Assembly: GCA_019636755.1 (NCBI GenBank)
Contig: JAHBWZ010000015.1
Span: 1 to 60,076 of the forward strand
DNA length: 60,076 nt
Reading direction: 5' to 3'
Origin: Phycisphaeraceae bacterium
GTDB taxonomy: Bacteria > Planctomycetota > Phycisphaerae > Phycisphaerales > SM1A02
Part shown: piece by piece, positions 35,606-43,326 of the stretch
How the letters are laid out: each line of letters starts with the position of its first letter
Numbering within the stretch: position 1 is the first letter of the stretch
Translations under genes and position numbers: made by a program
The notes under the pieces: generated by a model
Databases searched by the model: none
Told to the model about the DNA's origin: nothing
What the model saw: the letters and a program-made list of their open reading frames with translations, nothing else

Positions 35606-37756
35606 ATGGCCCTGAGCCCGGGCACGGTGCGAGCGCTCGCCGCACTCCTTCTTGTCCCTGCCCTGTGTGCACCTCGGTTCGCGCTCGACGCCCGGACGGC
35701 GTCGGCCCAGGCACCGTTTCCCGGCACCGGGCTTCCCATGCCCGCGCCCGCCCCGTCCGGGGACCCGGTCACGGTGCACGTGGCCGCCGACCACGCGTCC
35801 GTTCCCCAGGGCGGTCGATTCCTGGTCGCCGTCGTCTTCGACCACCAGCCCGGATTCCACGTCTGGACGAATGACCGACCGGTCCCCGCGGGCCTCTCCA
35901 GGTTCAGCGGCGCGATCCTGACGGAGATCGCCGTGACCGGCGCACCGCCCGGCGTCCGGGTGCACACCGATCACACCATCTGGCCGGAGCCGAAGCGGGC
36001 GATCGCCGACCTCGGCGAGGGGCCCGAGACCTTCCTCGTCTTCGGCGGGCGCGCGGTGGCCCTCCTGCCGGTGACGGTCGCGCCGGATGCGGCGCCCGGG
36101 ACCGCCACCATCGCGTTCGCCATCACATGGCAGGCCTGCAACGACCAGACCTGCATGCAGCCCGACTTCGACCAGCCGCGTCGGCTCACCGTCGAGATCA
36201 CGGCGGCGGGCTCGGCGCCGGTCCGCAGCGCCGCGCCGTCCGCCGACTTCCGCGCCGCCCCCGCTGATCTCTTCGACACACTGACCGAGGCCGCGCCCGG
36301 CGCGACGACCGGAGCGGCCGCGCCGGAGAACGGCCCGGGCGACCAGGAAGCGGTGCCCGCCGCGCGGCCGGACGAGGGGCTCGCCGGCAGTCCCGCCGTG
36401 CAGCAGGGACCGTCGTTCTTCGGCATCACGCTTCCGCGGCCCGAGGGGGTCGTCGGGCTGCTCGCCGTCGCGTTCATGGCGGTCATCGCCGGGCTGGTCC
36501 TCAACCTGACGCCCTGCGTCCTGCCCGTGCTTCCCATCAAGGTGATGACGATCAGCCAGCACGCGGGGTCTCCCGCCCGGATGCTGGCGCTCGGCCTCTG
36601 GATGGCCGCCGGCGTCGTCGCGTTCTGGGCGGCGCTCGGACTCCCGGTCGCATTCGTCCGTGGCGTGAGCGACCCCTCCCGCATCTTCGGGATCTGGTGG
36701 CTGACCTTCGGGATCGGCGCGCTGATCGCCGTCATGGGCATCGGCATCATGGGCATGTTCACGATCTCGCTGCCCAACGCCGTCTACGCGATCAATCCGA
36801 AGGCGGATACCGCGTGGGGCTCGTTCCTCTTCGGCGTGATGACCGGCGTCCTCGGTCTGCCGTGCTTCGGCTTCGTGGCCGGCGCGCTGCTGGCCGGATC
36901 GGCAAGCCTTCCGTCCGTCACGATCATGACGATCTTCATCTCGCTGGGAGTGGGGATGGCGCTGCCGTACCTGGTCCTCGCCTTCCGGCCCGGGCTGATT
37001 CACAAGGTGCCGCGCACCGGGCCCGCCAGCGAACTGGTCAAGCAGGTCATGGGACTGCTGCTGCTCGCGGCGGCGGCGTACTTCATCGGCTCCGGCCTGA
37101 TCGCGCTCGTCGCGGAAAAGCCGTGGATGGCGAAGCAACTGCACTGGTGGACGGTGGCGCTCTTCGCACTCCTCGCCGGCGGGTGGCTCACCTGGCGCAC
37201 GTTCCAGCTGACCTCCGCCGCCTCCGCGCGGGTGGGCTTCCTGGTCGCCGGCATCGTCATCGGCGGCGTCGCGCTCGCCTACGCGGCCGACTCCACCAGT
37301 CGCGCCCGCGCATCCTGGCTGCTGCGGGCCGACGCGCTCGCGACGGCACAGGATGGCTACACCACCCAGACCTGGAACGACTACACGCCTGCCGCCTTCG
37401 CGCGCGCCCGGGAGGACGGCCGCGTGGTCGTCCTCGACTTCACGGCGGAGTGGTGCATCAACTGCAAGGTGCTGAAGGCGACGGTCCTCGATCGCGATCC
37501 GGTGCGCAGCCTGCTCGCGGAAGGCGACATCGTCGCGTTCACCGTGGACCTGACCAGCCGGACGGCGCCGGGCAAGTCATTGCTGGAGGAACTGGGGCAG
37601 GTCGGCATCCCGGTGCTGGCGGTCTTCGGTCCGGATGCGACGGAACCCTGGCTCGCGAATGCGTACACGGCCCCGCAGGTCGTCGAGGCCATCCGCCGCG
37701 CCCGTCACCACGTGAACGGCCGCCTGACGAGTTCCGGGTCCCGCACGGCGCCCTGA
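35606..37756 (+). CDS. dsbD: thiol:disulfide interchange protein DsbD
   Basis: 716 residues. DsbD carries electrons from cytoplasmic thioredoxin across the inner membrane. Domains in order: signal peptide (to about residue 35); N-terminal immunoglobulin-like domain with C178 and C183 (QACNDQTC); a polar linker; eight membrane segments with the reactive pair C304 (LTPCVLP) and C420 (GLPCFGF); C-terminal thioredoxin domain with C617-x-x-C620 (AEWCINC). All three cysteine pairs are present. GGAGATGG lies before the ATG at 35606. Confidence 0.95.
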   Translation: MALSPGTVRALAALLLVPALCAPRFALDARTASAQAPFPGTGLPMPAPAPSGDPVTVHVAADHASVPQGGRFLVAVVFDHQPGFHVWTNDRPVPAGLSRFSGAILTEIAVTGAPPGVRVHTDHTIWPEPKRAIADLGEGPETFLVFGGRAVALLPVTVAPDAAPGTATIAFAITWQACNDQTCMQPDFDQPRRLTVEITAAGSAPVRSAAPSADFRAAPADLFDTLTEAAPGATTGAAAPENGPGDQEAVPAARPDEGLAGSPAVQQGPSFFGITLPRPEGVVGLLAVAFMAVIAGLVLNLTPCVLPVLPIKVMTISQHAGSPARMLALGLWMAAGVVAFWAALGLPVAFVRGVSDPSRIFGIWWLTFGIGALIAVMGIGIMGMFTISLPNAVYAINPKADTAWGSFLFGVMTGVLGLPCFGFVAGALLAGSASLPSVTIMTIFISLGVGMALPYLVLAFRPGLIHKVPRTGPASELVKQVMGLLLLAAAAYFIGSGLIALVAEKPWMAKQLHWWTVALFALLAGGWLTWRTFQLTSAASARVGFLVAGIVIGGVALAYAADSTSRARASWLLRADALATAQDGYTTQTWNDYTPAAFARAREDGRVVVLDFTAEWCINCKVLKATVLDRDPVRSLLAEGDIVAFTVDLTSRTAPGKSLLEELGQVGIPVLAVFGPDATEPWLANAYTAPQVVEAIRRARHHVNGRLTSSGSRTAP

Positions 37757-37817
37757 CTGATGACCGGATCCGGACCGCGGTCGGGGCGCGTCCACGTCGA
37801 ACGCCGCGGGCGACGGG

Positions 37818-40196
37818 TCAGGGCGATGACGCCTGCGCCCGATAGCGCTGCCGCTGCGTTTCCGTCAGCCGCTTGAGCGGATCGAGTTCGAACGCCGCGT
37901 CGATCTCCAGGACGCGCTGCGCCGCGCGCCGCGCGGCCTCCGCGTCACCCGCATCGTCGAGCAGCCGCGCGAGGATGCGCGCGGTCTCCAGGCCGCCGGG
38001 ATCCAGCGCGGTCGCCTCCTGCGCGCATCGAAGCGCCGCGTCACGATCGGCCGCCGCCCCGGTCATCCTGAACCGCACCTCGCGCAGCCGGACCTCCGAC
38101 TGCACCTCGGCGAGCGAGCGCGTCCGCCCGTCCATCCCGGCCAGGACCTCGATGACACGGTCGACAGCCGCCAGCGCCGCGTCACCCGCGCCGGGTCGTG
38201 CATCCGCGGCGAGTCGCTCCGCCTGCCGTGCCGCGAATCGCGCCGGCGCCGGCGACCGCGGCCATGCACGCCACGCGTCGAGCAGCCGGTCGATCGCCGC
38301 CAGGCGCGCGGCTCCCTCGTCAGCACCGCCGGGCACGCCGGACGCGGCGCGGAGTCCCTCCGCCGCCGCCTGGACGGCGCGCGCCTGTCGCATCTGCGGC
38401 AGCAGCCCGAACGGGAGCGCGGCCGCCACCACCAGCAGCGGGATCACGCCCGGCACGAGGTCTCCGCGCCGGATCGCGGCGCGCGCCTGCGGCGCGGCCC
38501 CGCCTGCCGCCGAGGGTTCGGGCGCCGTCGCGCGCCCGCGCGGTCCGGCCAGCGCGGCCAGCAGCCCCAGCGCCAGCGCGCCCGACCCGGGCAGCACGGC
38601 CGTCATCTCGACGCCCAGGTGCACCACGATCGCGATCGCGGCGCCGGCGCACGCCCATGCGGCCGCGCCGCCCCCGCGGCGGAGCAGGGCCAGGATCATC
38701 GGCACACCGGCCACCATCGCCAGGAGTCCGACCGCGCGCCATACGCCGGTCATCGGCGTCTCGAGGTCACCCGCGCCGACGGCCATCGCCGTCAGCCCCG
38801 CCACCGCGGCGCCGACCATGGCCGGGCGGACGAAGTGCGCATCGTCGATCGCGTCGCTGGCGTCACGCCTGTCCGGCACCGGCGGCGCGGTTCGCGGTTC
38901 CGGGCGCACCGCCCGTCCGGCCGCGCGCCGCGCGAACAGCATCACGATGCAGACCCATCCCGCACCACCGGCGCCGAGCGACGCCAGCCAGTCGGGCACG
39001 ATGCCATGCGCGCTGCGTACCTCTTCCGGATTGCGCGGCACGCGGTACGCGGGATAGACGCGGCCGAATCCGTCCGGTCCGACGCCCGTCAGCGGATGAT
39101 CCGTCACCATGGCCCCGGCGGCCTGCAGGTAGTGGGCGCGGAAGAGCAGGCTGCGCTCACCGCCGAACGACTCGGGCAGGATGGCGCCCCGCGCCCAGAT
39201 GGCGACGACCACCGCGGGCACCAGCAGCGCCGCGGCCGGTGGCAGCGCCCGTGCGACGGCGGCGCATCGCGGCGCCACCATGCATCCGATCAGGACGGCG
39301 CCCGCGCCCGCCGCTGCGGCCACGATGGCCCCGCGCGATCCGCTCTGGAGCAGGAGCAGCAGCAGCAGCGCGCCCGCCACGACGGCCCCGGCGCGCAGCC
39401 CGCGCGGCAGCGACCGCGCGAACGCCAGCACGATGAACAGGACGCACCCGCCGGCCAGGAACGTGGCGAGCACGTTCGTCGTCGGGAACCAGGCGCGCGG
39501 CTGCGCCTGGCGGACGCGGCGCTCGAAGATGCGGGCAAGCGCGCCATCGGGCTCCCATCCCGACGCCGCGAAGAACGCCTCCCGCGTCTGCTCGAACGCC
39601 CGGATGGTCGCGGCATGCTCCGGGCCGACGAAGCCGATCGTGCGGATCTCGCACTGCATCAGTCCGCGCAGCATGAGCGGCGCCAGCGCGGCGAGCAGCA
39701 GCGCGGTCACCACGCGCCGTCGCTGCGGATCCCGCGCCCCGTGCACGATGGCCACCGCGGTGAACATGGCGGCGAACCATGCGAGCCCGAGCCGGAGATC
39801 GTCGCCGTGCGCGGCGGCATGCACCAGGAGCGCCGGCACGGCGGCGATGCAGAGCCACGACAGCGGCCGTTCCAGCCGGCCGGCCGCCGCGGCGCGGATG
39901 AGCACGACGCCGCCCAGCGCGATGGTCAGCAGGTCGATCACCATCGCCGCGACGCCGGGAATCGCGGCCAGCGGCGGATGTCCGGCGAACGGATCAAGAT
40001 CGAAGTGCCGGTCCGGCGCGAAGAGCACGAGTGCGCGCAGCACCGCCAGCGCGACGATGGCGAGCAGTGGAAGGTCATCGCCGATCCCGCGGTGCGGCGG
40101 CACGGCACCGCCGGAATCCGCGGCGGCGGCGCCGCCGCCGGGCCGGACCCGCGATCCGTCGGCGGCGCGGCGCGCGGTCGGGCCACGGCGCGCCAT
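37818..40196 (-). CDS. O-antigen ligase/Wzy-like polytopic protein with TPR tail
   Basis: 792 residues. The first two thirds have a dozen or more membrane segments and, in a large loop, HPLTGVGPDGFGRVYPAYR, the pattern common to O-antigen ligase and polymerase (Wzy_C) proteins. The last 200 residues are soluble and TPR-like (LARLLDDAGDAEAARRAAQR). These enzymes join or polymerise lipid-linked sugar chains at the periplasmic face. The ATG overlaps the stop of the adjacent sugar-phosphate transferase by one base (TGATG), so the two form an operon for a surface polysaccharide. Confidence 0.83.
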   Translation of the reverse strand: MARRGPTARRAADGSRVRPGGGAAAADSGGAVPPHRGIGDDLPLLAIVALAVLRALVLFAPDRHFDLDPFAGHPPLAAIPGVAAMVIDLLTIALGGVVLIRAAAAGRLERPLSWLCIAAVPALLVHAAAHGDDLRLGLAWFAAMFTAVAIVHGARDPQRRRVVTALLLAALAPLMLRGLMQCEIRTIGFVGPEHAATIRAFEQTREAFFAASGWEPDGALARIFERRVRQAQPRAWFPTTNVLATFLAGGCVLFIVLAFARSLPRGLRAGAVVAGALLLLLLLQSGSRGAIVAAAAGAGAVLIGCMVAPRCAAVARALPPAAALLVPAVVVAIWARGAILPESFGGERSLLFRAHYLQAAGAMVTDHPLTGVGPDGFGRVYPAYRVPRNPEEVRSAHGIVPDWLASLGAGGAGWVCIVMLFARRAAGRAVRPEPRTAPPVPDRRDASDAIDDAHFVRPAMVGAAVAGLTAMAVGAGDLETPMTGVWRAVGLLAMVAGVPMILALLRRGGGAAAWACAGAAIAIVVHLGVEMTAVLPGSGALALGLLAALAGPRGRATAPEPSAAGGAAPQARAAIRRGDLVPGVIPLLVVAAALPFGLLPQMRQARAVQAAAEGLRAASGVPGGADEGAARLAAIDRLLDAWRAWPRSPAPARFAARQAERLAADARPGAGDAALAAVDRVIEVLAGMDGRTRSLAEVQSEVRLREVRFRMTGAAADRDAALRCAQEATALDPGGLETARILARLLDDAGDAEAARRAAQRVLEIDAAFELDPLKRLTETQRQRYRAQASSP

Positions 40197-41332
40197 CAGC
40201 CGGGCGACTCCGGCGACCGGCGCGACGGGCGCGTGGCGTGCTCGAGCAGTGCCAGGACGCCGAGCACCACCACGGTCTGGACGCCCACGAGCACGGCCTG
40301 CCACCAGGGCAGTCGTCCCAGGGAGATGCCGCCGATTCCCGTCACCAGGGTGCAGCCCCAGATGACCGCCACGGCGCCGCGCTTCGAGAGTCCGCGCTGG
40401 ACGAGCCGGTGCGAGAAGTGCTGCTGGTCCCCGACGAACGGGCTCCGCCCCTGCCGCAGACGGATGAGCGTCACGGAGCAGAGGTCGTAGAGCGGGATGG
40501 CGAGAATCACCGGCGGCATGAAGATCGCATACCACACGCTGCCGATCGCCTCCGTGTTCGCGGGATCCCACCACGTGGTGCGCACGGTGAGCACGGCGAG
40601 CAGGAAGCCGATCACCAGCGACCCGCCGTCGCCCATGAAGATCCGCGCGGGCGGCAGGTTGAACACCAGGAATCCGGAGAGCGATCCGGCCATGAGCCCG
40701 AGGATGCCCGCGATGAACCACTGCTGGTTCACGACCGCGGCGATCATGAACAGCGCGGACACGATCACCCCCACGCCTGCCGCCAGTCCGTCCATGTTGT
40801 CCAGGAAGTTCATCGCATTGGTGATGGCGAGGATCCACACCATGGTGATCAGGATGCTGGGCAGTGGTCCCAGCATCGTCAGCAGGCGGACGTCGAAGAA
40901 GAGGACGAGGACGAGCGCGGGGAGGATCTGCCCGACGAGCTTCAGGCGCGCCGGCAGCGCACGCCGGTCGTCGACGAGCCCGACGACGTGGAGGGCCAGC
41001 GTGGCGGCGATGAGCGCGACCGCCAGCGGAAGCGATGCGCGGAGCCGCTCCTCGTGCGGCGCGATCCCCGGGAGGATCGCGGTGATCCGCGCCCAGTCGA
41101 CGACGGCGACGGCCGCGACCCCGGCCGCGAGCGGCAGGACGATGCCGAGCGTGATCGCGATGCCGCCGATGTTCGGCACGGCCCGCAGTGCCGCCTTCCG
41201 GTGGCCCGCCGACCCGGGAGAGTCCAGCATCCGCAGTCGCACGCCGACGCGAAGCAACGCCCACGTTCCCGGTGCGCTGATCGCGAACCCCACACACACC
41301 ATCACGAGCGCCGCAACCGCCACGGACCGCAT
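40196..41332 (-). CDS. undecaprenyl-phosphate sugar-1-phosphate transferase (WecA/MraY family)
   Basis: 378 residues with about 10-11 membrane segments. Family motifs are intact: GLVDDRRALPARLKL (aspartate pair), NAMNFLDNMDGLAAGVG (catalytic Asp) and IFMGDGGSLVIGF. A last cytoplasmic histidine-containing loop is HFSHRLVQRGLSKR. It loads a sugar phosphate, probably an N-acetylhexosamine, onto undecaprenyl phosphate as the first step of a surface glycan. The SHRL loop favours WecA-like enzymes over MraY. It is divergent from lpxI, 66 nt away. Confidence 0.88.
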   Translation of the reverse strand: MRSVAVAALVMVCVGFAISAPGTWALLRVGVRLRMLDSPGSAGHRKAALRAVPNIGGIAITLGIVLPLAAGVAAVAVVDWARITAILPGIAPHEERLRASLPLAVALIAATLALHVVGLVDDRRALPARLKLVGQILPALVLVLFFDVRLLTMLGPLPSILITMVWILAITNAMNFLDNMDGLAAGVGVIVSALFMIAAVVNQQWFIAGILGLMAGSLSGFLVFNLPPARIFMGDGGSLVIGFLLAVLTVRTTWWDPANTEAIGSVWYAIFMPPVILAIPLYDLCSVTLIRLRQGRSPFVGDQQHFSHRLVQRGLSKRGAVAVIWGCTLVTGIGGISLGRLPWWQAVLVGVQTVVVLGVLALLEHATRPSRRSPESPG

Positions 41333-41384
41333 CGTACTGCCCGCACGCACCCACCGCGGCCGCAGGTGCCGGGAGGACCGGCGG

Positions 41385-41390
41385 TACACT
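41385..41390 (+). promoter_or_regulatory. -10-like hexamer TACACT close to the lpxI start
   Basis: GGTACACT is followed by 8 nt and the GTG start of lpxI, with no ribosome binding site between. A leaderless transcript is suggested. Confidence 0.45.
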
Positions 41391-41398
41391 CGCCGGCC

Positions 41399-42241
41399 GT
41401 GACACAGCGCATCGGACTCATCGCGGGCGCCGGTGACCTGCCGGTCATCGTCGCGCGGGGCATGACCGCCGCGGGACTGGAGGTCTGTGCGATCGGCTTC
41501 GCCGGCCAGTACTCGCCGCACCTGCCGCCGCTGTGCCGCCACTTCCGGGCCGTGGGCGTCGCCCGCATCGGCGGCTGGATCCGCGCACTGCGCGGCTTCG
41601 GCGTCACCGAAGCGGTGATGGTCGGCCGCGTGGAGAAGGGCCGCGCCCACGATCGCCTGCGCCTGCTCCGATACCTGCCGGATCTCCGCGCGATCTCGAT
41701 CTGGTACCGTCGCCTGCGCCATGACCGCCGGAACGCGGCGCTGCTCGCCGCCGTCGCGGATGAACTGGAACGAAGCGGAATCACCCTGGTGGATTCGACG
41801 ATGCACATCCGCGACCACATGGCCCGGCCCGGACCGAACGGGCGGGCCACGCCGTCGCCGGCGGCACGGGACGACATCACCTTCGGCTGGCCGATCCTGG
41901 AAGGCATCGCGCGACTCGATGTCGGCCAGGCCGTGGCCATCCGGGAGCGCGATGTCCTGGCGGTGGAAGCCATCGAGGGCACCGACGCGATGATCGAGCG
42001 GGCCGGCCGCCTCGCCCGCGGCCGGTCGTGGACGCTGCTCAAGACCGCGCGGCCCGGTCACGACCTGCGGGCGGACGTACCGACCATCGGCGTCCGGACG
42101 ATCGAGCGCGTCGCGGCGGCGGGCGGCTCGTGCATCGCCCTGGGGACCGGGCGCGTGATCCTGGTGGATCGACCGGCCGTGCTGGCCGCGGCGGATCGCG
42201 CGGGCATCGCCATCGTGGGCGTGGGCGAGCCGGAACCCTGA
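41399..42241 (+). CDS. lpxI: UDP-2,3-diacylglucosamine diphosphatase LpxI
   Basis: 280 residues, starting with GTG at VTQRIGLIAGAGDLPVIVAR, the conserved LpxI opening. The second domain has DSTMHIRDHM, FGWPILEGIARLDVGQAVAI and VLAVEAIEGTDAMIERAG, and the end has GIRTIE-like and GRVILVD segments. LpxI hydrolyses UDP-2,3-diacylglucosamine in lipid A synthesis, replacing LpxH. Lipid A genes do not cluster with it here. Confidence 0.93.
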   Translation: MTQRIGLIAGAGDLPVIVARGMTAAGLEVCAIGFAGQYSPHLPPLCRHFRAVGVARIGGWIRALRGFGVTEAVMVGRVEKGRAHDRLRLLRYLPDLRAISIWYRRLRHDRRNAALLAAVADELERSGITLVDSTMHIRDHMARPGPNGRATPSPAARDDITFGWPILEGIARLDVGQAVAIRERDVLAVEAIEGTDAMIERAGRLARGRSWTLLKTARPGHDLRADVPTIGVRTIERVAAAGGSCIALGTGRVILVDRPAVLAAADRAGIAIVGVGEPEP

Positions 42242-42413
42242 TATCCGCCGTTTCCGGTGGCGAAGGGTTGGAGCGCCGGGCCCCGCGTGTTACGCTCGCA
42301 GGCTCTCTCTCTGTCTGCCGGCACACGGGCCGGCACCGGCGGCGCCGTACACGCTCTCGCGGCCCCCCGGCGATCCACGCAGGCTCTCGAATCGTCCTGA
42401 AGGAGGAACGAAC

Positions 42414-43076
42414 ATGGACATGCGCGCACTGGCCGCGGCGGCGATCGGCACGATCAGCGTCACCGGCGCCGCGTCGGCTGGTTTCGTCAACGCCACCGTC
42501 GACATCCACGGCAGGGGCATCATCGCCGGCACGATCACCTACCGCGTGAGCGTGCACTTCGACAGCCCGCTGGACAAACTGCTCGCCGTGTTCGGCGACG
42601 TGGCGAACGGCAACGCCGCCGTTCGCTTCGCGTCCAGCGCCCCGCTGGTGCAGGATGACCTGGGCCTTCCCGGCCTCTCCGACTTCTTCCAGGGCGCCGG
42701 CAGCCCCGTGCAGGGACCAGGCGACTCCTGGGTGACCCTGGGCCTGGATCCCGTGTCGGCCAACGCCGCCTTCTCGCCCGGCTTCCTGGGCGGCGGGTGG
42801 GGGGCGGCGCCGGTGATCGTCGGTGCGTACTTCGAAGATCCCGCGGAGGGCTGGTATGACGCGAACCCGGGCACGGTGGTCAACGGCGGATCGATCGTGA
42901 TCGCCCAGTTCACCGTGCCGGAGAACGCGAACTTCGACTTCTACGGCACCGTCGGCTGGCAGCTCGGCGGCGCCGGCGGGCCGCTCAAGAGCAGCTTCGG
43001 CGTGGCCACACCGGCGCCGGGGGCGCTCGCCCTGCTGGGTCTCGCGGGAATCCTCGGCCGGCGCCGCCGCCGCTGA
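42414..43076 (+). CDS. PEP-CTERM type exported protein
   Basis: 220 residues. The signal peptide ends ASAGF (about residue 24). The body has an alternating strand pattern of about 170 residues. The C-terminus, VATPAPGALALLGLAGILGR with an arginine run at the very end, is a textbook PEP-CTERM sorting signal for exosortase/EpsH-type processing. AAGGAGG lies about 8 nt before the ATG, the best ribosome binding site in the window. TACGCT at 42291-42296 may be its -10 element. Confidence 0.88.
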   Translation: MDMRALAAAAIGTISVTGAASAGFVNATVDIHGRGIIAGTITYRVSVHFDSPLDKLLAVFGDVANGNAAVRFASSAPLVQDDLGLPGLSDFFQGAGSPVQGPGDSWVTLGLDPVSANAAFSPGFLGGGWGAAPVIVGAYFEDPAEGWYDANPGTVVNGGSIVIAQFTVPENANFDFYGTVGWQLGGAGGPLKSSFGVATPAPGALALLGLAGILGRRRRR

Positions 43077-43119
43077 GCCGCGTCCGCCACGGTCCGGCAC
43101 CACGGACGATCCGTGCGCC

Positions 43120-43148
43120 CGCAGCCGCTCCCCTCCGGAGCGGCTGCG
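43120..43148 (+). terminator. 12-bp hairpin after a PEP-CTERM gene
   Basis: CGCAGCCGCTCC pairs perfectly with GGAGCGGCTGCG around a 5-nt loop, 44 nt past the stop. The following bases are GTCGTCTCC, only mildly T-rich. Confidence 0.5.
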
Positions 43149-43229
43149 GTCGTCTCCGGCCATCGCCGGGCGCGGCGCGCGGGCGGCGATGGATGCCCGC
43201 CCTGCACACCCGGGAGGAACGTGGCCCTC

Positions 43230-43238
43230 TGGTACACT
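43230..43238 (+). promoter_or_regulatory. extended -10 promoter TGGTACACT of gyrA
   Basis: CCTCTGGTACACT lies about 90 nt before the gyrA start. The same string with one change (CCTCTGGTATACT) precedes the STAS gene. Confidence 0.5.
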
Positions 43239-43326
43239 GCCCGGCTCGGCGCCCCGCGCCGGCCGTACGCGGCCTCCGACCGCCCGCAGCGCCCCGGTCT
43301 CCATCGCGGTCCCCCTCCCGGTCCCC

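Noticed and set aside
40197-41405. Extension of the O-antigen ligase frame upstream to 41405
   Set aside because: The extra 400 codons are the out-of-frame shadow of the WecA-like transferase. The ATG at 40196 overlapping the transferase stop is the natural start.
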